Shown in pieces: positions 22,114 to 34,900 of a DNA stretch of 64,000 nucleotides. The stretch's first letter is position 1, and each line of letters starts with the position of its first letter. The notes beneath the pieces were generated by a model. The model saw nothing but the letters and a program-made list of their open reading frames with translations. It was not told the origin of the DNA and made no database searches. The DNA comes from Elmis aenea (taxonomy: Eukaryota > Arthropoda > Insecta > Coleoptera > Elmidae), in NCBI GenBank assembly GCA_947652605.1, contig OX393579.1, forward strand, positions 434,001 to 498,000, given 5' to 3'. The position numbers were made by a program, and so were the translations under genes.

Positions 22114-25100
22114 ATGTACAGATTAATATCACGTTCGAAATGTATTTTACCGAAATTAAATAATGTAAGAGCAATTAGTGGTACATTAAAATCGGATGAA
22201 CCTCTTTTTCCACGTAATGATGAATTTCAAGATCGGCACATCGGGCCAAGAGCTCGCGATATTATAACAATGCTCGATTTATTGGGATTTAAGGTAAACA
22301 TATTTGAAAAATAAAATTTAGATAACCTGTTAAAGATAATAATTCTACAATACTGTACATTTCGTGTGAGCATGATCGAATTTGTTATTTAATTTTGATT
22401 GACATTAACGATTTTGGCATTAAGCGAAAGGTCATATACGTTGACCACTATAAAATATTATTATTTTAGAGTTTGGACGAGTTAACTGATAAAGCCGTTC
22501 CAAAAAACATTAGCTTAATCAAACCGTTGGATATTGAAGAACCCATAGGTAAGTTGATTTAATGTGATTTATTATACACCATTATCATTACTGAATAAGT
22601 ACAAATACAAATCTAGTATGATAGTATTTTACTTTTGCTCTTGAAAAATCAAAATTGTTACGATTGTGTAAACGAATAAGGATGTTTTACTATTTATTAG
22701 TTGATAAGTGCTAAAATTATTTTAGTAGCTCGCTTATGTGAAAGAAATAAATACGTTGATTTACAAGCACTTACTTTTGCATAAAGCATTTATTGTAACA
22801 ATGCTAGACCTGTTTCAAGACTTGTATTACTTCATCAGTAAGATTGCAACTGACAAAGAATGGGAGTATGAAAACTGCTTTAGCATTTCTACAAAAAATT
22901 CCTTATGGTTCAATAGAATAAGAAATTTTAAATTTAACTTATTTATGTTATTTTATTAATTACAATATAAATTTTCTTATAGTTACTGTTTTGTGTATTA
23001 TTATATTATTTTCAAGGTTTCAATCTCTATAGAATCTTAATCAACATAGTAAACATGATAGATAAGAGATTGATTATAGTAAAACTGTTCTTGAAATATA
23101 AAAACTGGTTTACATGACGTCAGTTGCGTACGAAATACTATGTAATAAACGCAGCATGTGTTATAATTATGCACAAGTCAGGGGTTATCCATGAAAATTA
23201 CAGGGGGTCTCCAGCTATTTGTATATTTATTGAAATTGTTTATTTAACAGGCGAGTATGAACTGATAAAGAGAATTCAAGGAATAGCACAACGGAACAGG
23301 ATATGGCGATCGTATATTGGTATGGGATATCACAACTGCTGTGTACCACACACGATTATGAGGAATATATTTGAGAATCCAGGATGGACAACGCAGTATA
23401 CGCCGTATCAACCAGAAGTCGCTCAAGGACGATTAGAAGGGCTGTTGAATTATCAAACAATGGTCTGTGAACTTACCGGTCTAGAAGTTGCAAATGCTTC
23501 GCTTTTAGATGAAGGAACAGCTGCAGCCGAAGCTTTGTCTTTGTGTTTTAGACACAACAAGCGGAGACGGCTTCTGGTTTCAGAAAAAGTTCATCCTCAA
23601 ACGATTTCTGTCGTGGAGACTCGATTGTCGTCTTTGGGCCTGACTGTTGAAATTGTGAACGTTGCCAACGCAGATTTTTCCAATCGTGATGTGGCAGGAG
23701 TTTTGTTCCAGTACCCCGACACAGAGGGAAACGTGTTGGATTTCACCGACATTGCCGAATCTGCACATTCTCATGGTACTCTCGTATGTTGCGCGACCGA
23801 TTTGCTTAGTTTAACTCTACTGCGGCCTCCGTCTGAATTCGGGGCGGATATAGCGATTGGGACATCTCAGAGATTTGGAGTGCCTCTGGGATATGGCGGC
23901 CCTCATGCTGGATTTTTCGCTTGCAATCAAGCTTTGGTGAGGTTGATGCCTGGTCGTATGATCGGTGTAACTCGCGACGCAGCAGGACGTGATGCCTATC
24001 GCCTAGCTCTTCAGACAAGAGAGCAACACATACGAAGAGATAAAGCTACGAGTAATATTTGTACTGCACAAGCTTTGTTAGCTAATATGTCTGCAATGTT
24101 TGCTGTGTATCACGGACCACAAGGACTAAAGGATATAGCAACAAGAGTGCATCATTTTACAATGGTATGTTAGAGTTCTATCTGGAAAACATCACGTTTT
24201 TCGTGCAGACTTTACTTAACAATTGATTTACTTGTTTTTCTTCTGGTCTTTTTTAACATAGTGCTAAATAACATTATTTTTTGTTTAGATTCTTGGATAT
24301 GGTTTAGAAGCTGAAGGCAATAACTGTTCTAACGAAGTATTCTTTGATACTCTTCGGGTAGAGCCTAAAATTGGTGCTAATGAAGTACGCAATCGTGCAC
24401 TTGAACGCCAAATTAATTTGCGCTATTATGACGACGGCGCTGTTGGCGTGTCCCTTGATGAAACCGTCACAGAAGCAGATGTTGACGATTTGTTTTATAT
24501 TTTTGGAAGTGAGACACTATTAAGAGACTTCATAAACAAACCCGATCTACGTAACAGAGCTATCTCTCGAAGTGAATTTAGGAGGACGTCTCCATTTTTA
24601 ACCCACCCAGTGTTTAATTCGCATCATTCAGAAAGCAGATTAGTTCGATACATGAAGACATTGGAGAATAAAGATATTTCTTTGGTGCACTCAATGATAC
24701 CTCTAGGCTCGTGTACGATGAAGCTGAATTCGACGACTGAAATGATGCCTTGTTCATTCAAACATTTCACCGATATACATCCATTTGCTCCGCTAGATCA
24801 ATCACTAGGATATCAACAACTTTTTGATGAACTAGAGCGCGATTTGTGCGCGATAACTGGGTACGATCGTATAAGTTTCCAGCCAAACAGCGGCGCCCAA
24901 GGCGAATACGCAGGATTGCGCGCCATCCAATGTTATCACGAAGCCAGAGGAGATAAACACAGAGATGTTTGTTTAATTCCTGTAAGTGCACACGGGACAA
25001 ATCCAGCAAGTGCACAGATGGCCGGAATGCGTGTCGAACCGGTAAAAGTTCGATTTGACGGTTCAATAGATGTGGAAGATTTAAAAGCCAAGGCGGAACA

Positions 25101-26076
25101 CTTTAAAAATAGATTATCGTGTCTTATGATAACATACCCGTCTACTAATGGCGTCTTCGAAGAAACAGTAGCGTATGTTTGTGAAATTATTCATAAACAC
25201 GGCGGTCAGGTGTATTTAGATGGAGCGAATATGAATGCTCAAGTAGGTCTATGCCGACCGGGGGATTACGGCAGCGACGTGTCGCATCTTAATTTACACA
25301 AGACCTTCTGCATTCCTCATGGAGGTGGTGGTCCAGGAATGGGCCCTATCGGAGTTAAGCAACATCTGGCTCCATTCTTGCCCGGACATCCAGTGGTTAA
25401 TCCGTTGGGGGGCACAACTTCAACTTTTGGTGCTGTTAGCGCGGCCCCATTCGGGTCTTCTGCAATATTACCCATATCCTGGGCGTACATCAAAATGATG
25501 GGACCTAGGGGACTAAGAAAGGCCACGCAAGTGGCAATTTTAAACGCAAACTACATGTCTAAACGCTTAGAATCACATTACAACACATTGTTTAAGAGTC
25601 CAACGTCACATTTAGTTGCTCACGAGTTTATAATCGACGTTCGAGATTTCAAAAAAACTGCCAACATTGAGGCCGTAGATATAGCAAAACGTTTAATGGA
25701 TTATGGCTTCCATGCACCAACAATGTCGTGGCCTGTTCCTGGTACCCTGATGATTGAACCAACAGAATCGGAGGATAAACTGGAATTAGATAGATTTTGC
25801 GAGGCTATGATAAGCATTCGTGGCGAGGTTAAAGATATCGAAGAGGGTAAACTTGATATACGAATGAATCCATTGAAAATGTCCCCACATACGCAAGAAC
25901 AAGTCATCAACAGCGCATGGGAACGACCTTACACCAGGGAACTGGCGGCTTTTCCAGCTCCATTTGTTAAACCAGAAACGAAAATTTGGCCAACCGTCGC
26001 TAGAATCGACGACATCTACGGCGATAAGCATTTGGTCTGTACCTGTCCACCGATTTTGGAAGAATACAACTACTAA
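22114..26076 (+). CDS. Gldc: glycine dehydrogenase (decarboxylating), P protein of the glycine cleavage system
   Basis: PLP-dependent mitochondrial enzyme: decarboxylates glycine and passes the aminomethyl group to the lipoyl H protein. Exons: 22114-22293, 22470-22548, 23251-24164, 24289-26076; GT-AG, phases agree, 986 residues (human ~1020). The N-terminus [19 protein letters not shown] is basic with no acidic residue, fitting a mitochondrial presequence. The mature protein starts with FQDRHIGPR, typical of the family. N-terminal lobe marks: [39 protein letters not shown]-terminal lobe: [30 protein letters not shown], and the PLP lysine in [18 protein letters not shown] at about residue 729. 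The gene appears intact. The start at 22114 gives the presequence and is the only upstream in-frame ATG close to the conserved region. Confidence 0.97.
22549..23250 (+). other. GLDC intron 2
   Basis: A 702-bp intron between IEEPIG and EYELIK. It contains one palindromic MITE (22790-22905). The frame entering exon 3 stays open back to 23124, but the acceptor AACAG at 23246-23250 joins in phase, so the upstream part is not coding. Confidence 0.75.
22790..22905. repeat. palindromic MITE-like element, copy 2
   Basis: Left arm TGTAACAATGCTAGACCTG and TTTCAAGACT at 22794-22822 is mirrored by a right arm ending TTTAGCATTTCTACAAAAAA at about 22880-22899. The centre contains CTTCATCAGTAAGATTGCAA, shared with other copies. 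Confidence 0.75.
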
Positions 26077-26433
26077 AAACAACAAATTCCATTTATTTCG
26101 TTAACTTTTTAATTAACAAGTCATTAAAGAAATATATTATTTGCCATAACTACTTGTTTTTAGAACGGACGTGACACAGCACAAAATTGTTATCAACAGG
26201 AACCGCAGTACATTTTTAGTGCGATTTATAAAAAGTGCACTAACAGTTTTGCTGCTGGTTCATTCAATTATTAATTAACATCATGATATATAGAGCGCGC
26301 AAATGTTTTTAAATACGTTACAAAAATTTCAATTTCTTAATTTTATTAATGTTAAGTAGGTTTTAAGTTAATTGTGCAGTCTTGAATATTATTAAGAAGC
26401 GAAGAGTAAGTAATAAAGTATTAAGATTAAAAT
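26077..26433. other. 3' intergenic region between GLDC and TBC1D30
   Basis: The two genes converge here with 357 bp between stop codons. No coding signal is present. A minus-strand polyadenylation hexamer is listed separately. The plus-strand signal for GLDC is not clear; AATAAA occurs near 26411 and would overlap the other gene's 3' UTR. Confidence 0.7.
26342..26347 (-). terminator. candidate polyadenylation signal of TBC1D30
   Basis: TTTATT on the plus strand reads AATAAA on the minus strand, about 87 bases past the TBC1D30 stop. Spacing is plausible; no transcript evidence is available. Confidence 0.45.
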
Positions 26434-28936
26434 TCACGATTTTTTATACAGTCCTAATCGTACGGCTATGTCTTTGTTTTGACGGGAAGTTATGGTAACA
26501 GGAAAAGGATTATATATGCGGCCAGTGGTCGGAGATTTAAGAGTTGAGCTTTCTCCTGAGGATGTTTTAGAATCTGAATCAGAATTTGGTGATTTCTTGT
26601 CGCAATACGTGATTGAAGGTGGTTTAAATTTATACATAGGAGATAGAAGAAGCTTTTGCGGGCTAAGTGGTATGTTTGGCGCTTCTTTGTATACATCTTC
26701 ACCAGCAGTAGTTATAAAAGAAAGATCCATGGGTGTTGTATTTTCATTTTCGGTATCTAGAACGCTAGATTGAAGTATTAAGGTGTTATATTTTTCATCT
26801 AGGCTTCGACTAAACTCAGTATCTAATATGCTGCTCAGTGTTAATGGTTTATCGCGACGACTTTCAGTGCCAAAATTTTTGATTTTGCCAGCTATTGATA
26901 CTAAATCAGAAACGTATGACTTAGACCTAGACGGACTTCTAAGGAGCATTTCTTCGCTCAAATTATCGTCGAAATTTTTTGTACTTTCCGGGAAACTGTT
27001 TTCGCGTATTTCAGACGTAGTTTGAAAATAGGTTTTGCAAATATTATTCGTTTCCACTATTTGATCTTTGCTGTAGCCATAACCATCTTCAATTGTAGGA
27101 GAAAGTGTATGCTCTTTACAAGAATTGCTTGTAAAGTTTGTTAATTCGGGTGTATAAACATTTGCAAATTGAACGACGCTGATATTATCTTCACTTTCAT
27201 CGTAGCTATATTTATATTTGTCAATATCGTTCGGGGAACTAATTTTATAGTTTTGATTATCTTTAATAATTTTGTCCCGACCGTTATCTATTGTATCTGT
27301 GCTGTAATGTACAGGTGCTGTTACAGCATCATCTTCAAATTTAAATTTAGCTACGCTAGTTTCTTCCGGAGAAATTGCCACGTAACTAAAGTTTGTGTTC
27401 TCTGTGCAATATTTTTCTAGTAACGAGGTAGTTGAATAATCGCAATGTGGAGACAATAATATGTCTTGCTTTGGTATGTAATAAACTGGCGTCGTTTCCT
27501 GTTCATTGATAACAGGTGACAGTCTGCAAACAGAGGGGTTATTGTCATGTTTATTCAATATATCTGTTTCAGCATTATGTGGGGTTGTATGATGGTCATC
27601 TGCCTCTGGAATAGGGGGTGGAGTTAATCTTGATTGACATTGTAAAATGCGATGCAATATCAGCGAATTTTCCTGAATAATTTCAAGTGCTCTTTGGCTA
27701 TTCCTTCGCGTATATTCGGTTTTGCTCTCTTCCTTCTCATAGTCCGTTACATTTTCCTCGCAAGTCTCGCTGTCTACATTATTTTGTTTAAGGCAACGTA
27801 CTCGGTCTTCCAAGAATCTTTCAAAATCGAAGCTCTCATCTTCCGAATCGGATTGTATGCCGTATTTGTTAAAATCAAAGAGTTCATTATTTGTACTACT
27901 TGTATCAAAAATATCACTAATTGTTTTAATCGTTTCAGTATTTTCTGCGGTATGAGTAGTTTGGCCGATTTCTGCAGGACAATCAATTGCAGCATGAAAA
28001 TCACCACTGATTGCTGAATCAAAGTCTAACAAATTTTCTGGCACTTCGTCACAATTTTTTTCGGAATCACTACCTAAAATTTTAATACTGGTATTGTCAG
28101 AATTCATAAGATGAAAATTATCACTAGTTTTATTAAGATTGTCTTGATTCAATTGACTATTTGGAACAGGATCGACACTGGGCGCGGGAGAGTTGCTCAG
28201 CGTAGCAACTTCATCGATATCATCAGGATCATCACACAGTTCCGTATCAGATGATGACGAACTTGAAGAATCTTTTTGTGGCGCGTCTTTCCAATGCAGC
28301 GTTTTTGGTTTTGTGGTTGTTACAATTGACGGGGTGAGTTGTCGAGCTGGAGGAATGGCGCCCAAAGGAGGACCAATACGTTTAGTGGGAACTAAAGCAC
28401 TTTTACCAAGAAGAAGGTGGTTCATAGCCACTGGAGGTGTTCTGGATGGAGCACTTCGCGTAACTGCAGCATTAAAAATGATATGCGCTTGCCTCTGACG
28501 TTGCCTCAGTTTTGAGTACTGCTTCTTAAGCGCACTTATATCAAGTGCCAGCTTTTCTCTGTGATAAACTTTAAGTTGTCGTTCTTTGACTTCTCCACGA
28601 GTGTACCTTGCAGTAGACAAACTGGATCCCCAAGGATTGATATTATAAAGATATTTTTCCCTTAAACTGGGCAGTTCCGTCAAAGGTCCAATGGCTACCA
28701 CAGCTTTAATCAATGAATTTGCATCTACAATACCAAATTCTAGTATCTCTCTCGTTAAAACGCCCATTATACAATAAAACTCATCAGCACTTCTCACACT
28801 TAATATCCTTTCAGCCAGAGTTTGCCAAATGGCTAAAGCAGTTCGTAAAAGAATTTCGTTGCCTTCTAACAGAATCAAATCCCAAACTCTCAATACTGTA
28901 GGTTGGGGCAAACAGTTGCAAAAGAGAGTCAGAAAC
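26434..28936 (-). CDS. TBC1D30: TBC1D30 last exon: end of TBC domain and long C-terminal region
   Basis: The exon begins by completing a tryptophan codon (MQW-FLTLFCNCLP) and finishes the TBC domain with VLRVWDLILLEGNEILLRTALAIW. LREKYLYNINPWG then leads into a coiled-coil-like basic helix SALKKQYSKLRQRQRQAH and the conserved MNHLLLGK motif. A serine run and acidic patch (KDSSSSSSSDTELCDDPDD) follows, then about 500 residues that look disordered and acidic. The conserved PFPVT...GLY tail near the stop shows that the exon is intact to its end. The open frame above 28936 is intron. Confidence 0.93.
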
Positions 28937-31900
28937 CTACAACAAATTTTTAAATTAATATTCAAGCAAATACTCATAGACCGAGGAGCAATTTTATCAG
29001 TCAGCCATTAAAATCCAACCACATTCTTTTTATGAATACTCACCATTGCATGGTGAATACATTCGTAAGTGGAGGTTCGTAGCTTGTGGTACCATCCTTG
29101 GCGGCAACTTGTAGTGTATCTAAATGCCTTGATAATCGTGGTAGTCTTGCTCTCAAGAGCTCCCTAAATACAGCCATATCCACTGAAAGACCACGTAAGC
29201 TATCGGCAAAATATGATTCGGGTAGGACGCCCTCAATTAAATAAATCATTAGTTTTAAGGCTTCTGTTTCACATTTGTCTGTTACTTGAAGTATCAAGGC
29301 AGCGAGCATATTAAACCCTTGGCAGTATCCTGAAATTTAAATAAAAATAACTTAAATTTTGATAAATGCATTCGTTTGACCTAAAACAGGGACTTTATTT
29401 GCTATTTTTAATATAAAAGCTTTTATGCAGAAAAAAAAACATAGCTGTACGAATCATGTAGAGATATAAGCGGTAAGAACAGAATGTTTCATTTTTTACC
29501 GCTCTCATTGTCCAATAAATTTACGTTATTAAAAGGAAATGAGATCGTTTAATGCTACAATATAATTTTAAAATTTTAAGTTATCTTCTATAATTGTGTT
29601 AAATTTACCTTTGTGTACTTAGTAAATAAACAACTCGATTTTTTAAAACCATTCCTGATTTAGATCCTTTATGCCTGGATAATACGTTACTCTAAATTAT
29701 TGTGCGTTCAAAAAGCATCCAAGTTTTATAGAAAACATTGTGCATTGTTCGATTGTTCAGTTTAACATTTCAGTTGATTTGATAATTGATGAAAAGAAAA
29801 GTTTGTAGTGAAAGGAAGCAAAAATCGATACATAAATCTTCGTATTAAATACAAAAATGAACAGATATACACTGAGATTAATTCAGCAAATATTAATCGT
29901 ACGGATGTGCAACGAATTTTTAACTTTGCATGTCACTACATTTAGCATCTAGGGTCTGTTATAAGTCCTTAAATTCCTAATTAATACATATAAGTAACAA
30001 CAGGATAAAAAATAAAGCTATTTTAAATTTAATTTTGCAATGTGAACAAAATTAATTTACAATATTCTCAAAAACGACTACAAAAAGCTCTGTTGTAAAA
30101 ATGTTTATAAACTTTAATTTAAATCGCATTTTAAAACATGTTTTACTGGCTTATTCGCCTGTCAACAAATAATGTTGTTACAGAAATGCTGTAGGAGTTT
30201 AATTAGAAATGTTAACCTTATGGTAATGATACAATTTCGTTGTAAAGCGAGTAGGTAACTATGTGAATACATTATGTAGGTAGAATATACAAGTTTGACG
30301 TCAAACGAAAGAAATAAAGGCGTATTAACAGAAAATTTAACCAGGGAGCCATGGCTGACAAACAAATTACATTTTTAAAAGTACATCACTAGATATATCT
30401 AAGCTTACTTGTTCTTTTATAAATATGTAGTACTACCAAACAAATTAAGGTTAACTAGAAAACTAAACTAATTAAAGTTTAAAGGTCATACTTTCCTACT
30501 TTGGTATGATTAGCATCATCTAACACAGTTTTATAGTGTAGTTTGTCAAAGCCTTAAAGGTTGTTGAGTTAACGTTAAAGTTGTTTCAAAAAGTTTAAAG
30601 TTGCCTAGTTGAGATGATGTCTAAATAATAATATGATTTGGCAAAACGAAATTATTTCTAATAATTACCAAGTACTTAAAAAATATATTTTAATTTTAAT
30701 TATTTTTGTTGGACTGTTGACCGGTTATACAAAAATATTTTTAAACTAGATTGTTAATTAAGTTTATCAATATTCGTTTTTAAACTCATTTTAGAGTAAG
30801 ATTTAAGGGTTACCCAAAGCATTGTTCATGGGACCGCCTTTTTAATGTATTGTAACAAATACAATCGTTTCACTTTGATCAATAACCAATTGAATTCCGT
30901 CTCTCCTTAACGTTGATTAAACGTTCTACTTGTGACGATATGTGAAATTTTAACGAGTTAATTTATAATTTAATACAAAATTCTTAGAGCTTGATATAAA
31001 ATCGTATACACGTTCACACAGACTGACCGGATTATAGAAAAATTGTTGCCTACTCTATTTTATTTAACTACATAACATTGCTTGAAGAATCTTACCAACA
31101 ACTTTATTCCACCGGGCGTACGCTAACAGAACCCTCTTGAGTAGTGCTTGATTTTCTTGGCCATCCTCACCGCAAAATAAACTGCAGCCTGTTCTGTGCA
31201 AATCTTTGACAATCTGAATACCTAATTCACCATCTGCTGGATGCGACCATTCGCTAAAGCATTCCCTTTCTACTTTTGCCCAGTCAACGTTACGTGATGT
31301 TAAGTGCCTATCGGCGAGATTAAGCCAAAGCTTCCTCCTGAATTCCGGTGGGATACCTTCCGGAAGTTGCGCCACCATTCTCATGGCAGAATTCCACTGC
31401 GAGAAACCGGAATCGCCCGGAGCCGGCTCCATTGAAAAACGCATTTCTGCGTTCTCAGGACCACCTGAAATAATAAAGTGTTAACGCTTTCAAAATTATT
31501 AGGAAACGCAACAAAATATTACATGGCAATATTTAATTATAATATTTTAGTGCCCACAAAATCATCCTACTTCGTACATTACTTTAAATATAATCTATAT
31601 ATTATCACGTTTATCTAATGCGCAGTGATGTGAATGACAGTCATTTATGATTGTGACGTCATGACCGTCATGACCGGTCATATGACCGTCATTTATGATT
31701 ATTTTTATAACAATGGTATAAAATTAATATACATATATGTAATAGGAATAATAAATAAAAAGCAGAATTATTAGTATCAGTATCTCTATCTGGGTATTGT
31801 ATTGCTTCAGAGAAGGCTCTAGAAGTCGAGGGATTTGAAGGTGATTTTGGACTACTTATGCTGAGAGCAAATTTTTTTAAATAAAATTTTTATTTGCGTT

Positions 31901-34900
31901 TAACTTTAATTTTACATGCTCTGGGCATTTCTTGCATGTTGTAATTAAATGTTCTGCCATTCTAGTGGCATGTAATCCGTATCTCTTTCTACAAAATTGG
32001 CAACCATAAGTAGCTACCTTTTGCTGCGAACTTGCAGGATAACGTGTTTACCAACTTTCAGAATACTTTATATAGTGGTCTTTACATTTTTAATAACGAT
32101 ATTGCAATTAAGACTAACACAAATCAAGTGACAACCACCATGTAAACTTAAAACTGTCATTTTTGGATGTTAGAAAAACTGTCATTTTGAATTTTGGAGG
32201 TTAGAATGGTCACGGTCATTTAAAATCATTGTGACGTGACGTCATGACCGTCATATGACACACTCACATCACTGCTAATGAGTAAAAAGAAATAGTTGGC
32301 AGTAAACTTCTTGCTAACCAACGATCAATGTTAAGCAAAAAGCGAGATAACATTTCGTTACCCAACGTCAAATTGCTCATAGCAATCATGTTTTCTTGCA
32401 CTCTTTTTTTAAGAAGTTCTCATAGAAGATAGAAGCCAATCATATTTCCTTTCATTAGCCTAAAGCAAGGCTTTCTTTGTTAGGTTATTATCTTCAAGTA
32501 CAAATTTTCAAATATATTTCTGCTGACGCAATTCAATTAAAAAAAATCGTAACCATATTAAAACCTGTATACGTATTCAGCTTTGTTGCGAAATAAAAAT
32601 GGGATTGTATAAGCTTTCCAAACGAAAATCAAGGTTGTTTTATATGTAAATAATCACTAAAATAAAACAAGTCAATATTTAAGAAAAATTCGTTTTGGAG
32701 GCAAACAATCCAGCAGCATATTAAGTTAAAATAATTGTTTTAAATTTAATTGATACGAATTAAGCAATGCATTCATTTAGATTAGACTATGCTCTTTATC
32801 AATGTTTGGCTTATTTCTAGTTATACAAAAATAACTGTGTATGTAAACGGTCGTAATAAAGAACCAAGATAACATTTTCAAAAGCAAGATTATTGAATTT
32901 ACGCGTCACAAGAGAAACAGGATTTGAATACAAATATTATTGGATGCATCCGCAGTGCCTCTTTAGATAAAACCTTTTAAATCTCTTTATATCTTCACAA
33001 AATCGTTAAATTTTAATAAGCACACAACGCATTTAAAGAAGTATAACAACAGTTTTTTTTTTGGGATATTCTTCATTATTCTTTATCATTTTAATGTTAA
33101 TGTTGCCCTAACTTCCAAATATTTACTTCGTTATAACTCTAAATATTTATATAATCTTAAAAACCAAAAGTTTCACATAAAATAAGTTAAAATATCTTTA
33201 TTTTAAAGAAATTGCTTTGGTGTGAAAATTTATTCCACAGTTAAGAAATTAAAAGCACCTACTTTATTTCTTTCAAGTTGACAAAGTAAATATTAATACA
33301 AAGGACTATTATTATTTGCTCTTACATCTAACGACAAAATCGTTAGTGCTACGGAGAGTAAAAAAGAAAAACGAGAGTAACAAAAACTTTTCAACAGTTA
33401 GTAGAAAACATGAAGCTTAATCTAAAGGTGAAGCAATATTTTATAAACATCTGTAACCGACAAACGAATTGTGCCTTTTGGATTTTATTTTACTTCAAAT
33501 AGATCCTTTGTATCCATCAGCAGTTTGTTATATTCTGCAATAAAATAAAACCAATCCTACTGCGTTTCATGGCAAGTATTTGTATACCCAGATATATTTT
33601 ACAGTACTTAATTGCAATTTCCATTACTAGAATATTATTTGCGATAGTTTTTAAACTGCAAATAAATAAGTTAAATTAGAATAAAGACATTTTCAAAATA
33701 ATGCAGGGAAACAACTATAAATACTACTCAATAAAATTAAGGCTGCAGTTAAAAATTAATACGTTAAAAACAGAGGTGGTTATAAGTTTAAGGAGCTTTA
33801 TAAACATTTATAAGGTTTCACTTTTGTTTAAAATATCATATTACACAGCAATTTGTAACGTTCGCAAGCCAAACATTTACTTATTTGCTTTTAACCTCCT
33901 TTCGAGAAATATATTCTCGAATAATTTTTCAACCGCTTAAGATATTGACTTGAAATTTTCAGGATATGTTTATCATGCTTATCTACACCGAAAAAAAGAT
34001 TTAGGAAACGATCCAATATTTTGTTTGTAAGAAACTTCAACAATTAACTCAACAAAGCAAAATTTCCTTACTATTAACAGCGTTTCGAGACACATATTCT
34101 CGAATAACTTTTCAACCGTTTAAAATATTGACTTGAAAGTTTCAGGATTTATGTTTATCATGCTTATTTACAACGAAAAAATGATTTTGGAAACGATCCA
34201 ATATTTTGTTTGTAAGAAACTGTAACAATAAACTCAACAAAGCAAAATTTCCTTATTATTAACCTCCTTTCGAGACACATATTCTCGAATAATTTTTCAA
34301 CCGCTTAAGATATTGACTTGAAAGTTTCAGGATATGTTTATCATGCTTATCTACAACAAAAAAATGATTTTGGAAACGATCCAATATTTTGTTTGTAAGA
34401 AACTTCAACAATTAACTCAACAAAGCAAAATTTCCTTACTATTAACCTCCTTTCGAGACACATATTCTCGAATAATTTTTCAACCGCTTAAGATATTGAC
34501 TTGAAATTTTCAGGATATGTTTATCATGCTTATCTACAACGAAAAAATGATTTTGGAAACGATCCAATATTTTGTTTGTAAGAAACTTCAACAATTAACT
34601 CAACAAAGTAAAATTTCCTTATTATTAATCTCCTTCCGAGACACATATTCTCGAATAATTTTTCAACCGCTTAAGATATTGACTTGAAATTTTCAGGATA
34701 TGTTTATCATGCGTATCTACAACGAAAAATTGATTTTGGAAACGATCCAATATTTTGTTTGTAAGAAACTTCAACAATTAACTCAACAAAGCAAAATTTC
34801 CTTACTATTAATCTCTTTTCGAGACACATATTCCTGAATAATTTTTCAACCGCTTAAGATATTGACTTGAAATTTTCAGGATATGTTTATCATGCTTATC

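Noticed and set aside
23124..23250. Upstream extension of the GLDC exon 3 reading frame
   Set aside because: The frame is open by chance; the acceptor at 23250 joins IEEPIG to EYELIK in phase and matches the family exactly.
24767..26085. Minus-strand frames opposite GLDC exon 4
   Set aside because: They are shadows of a strongly conserved coding exon on the plus strand.
27169..28498. Plus-strand frames opposite the TBC1D30 last exon
   Set aside because: They are complements of low-complexity coding sequence; the minus strand carries motifs conserved to vertebrates.
28937..28977. Extra N-terminal residues of the long TBC1D30 frame
   Set aside because: They precede a TGTAG acceptor and would break the TBC domain; splicing from 29044 restores TMQW-FLTLFC.
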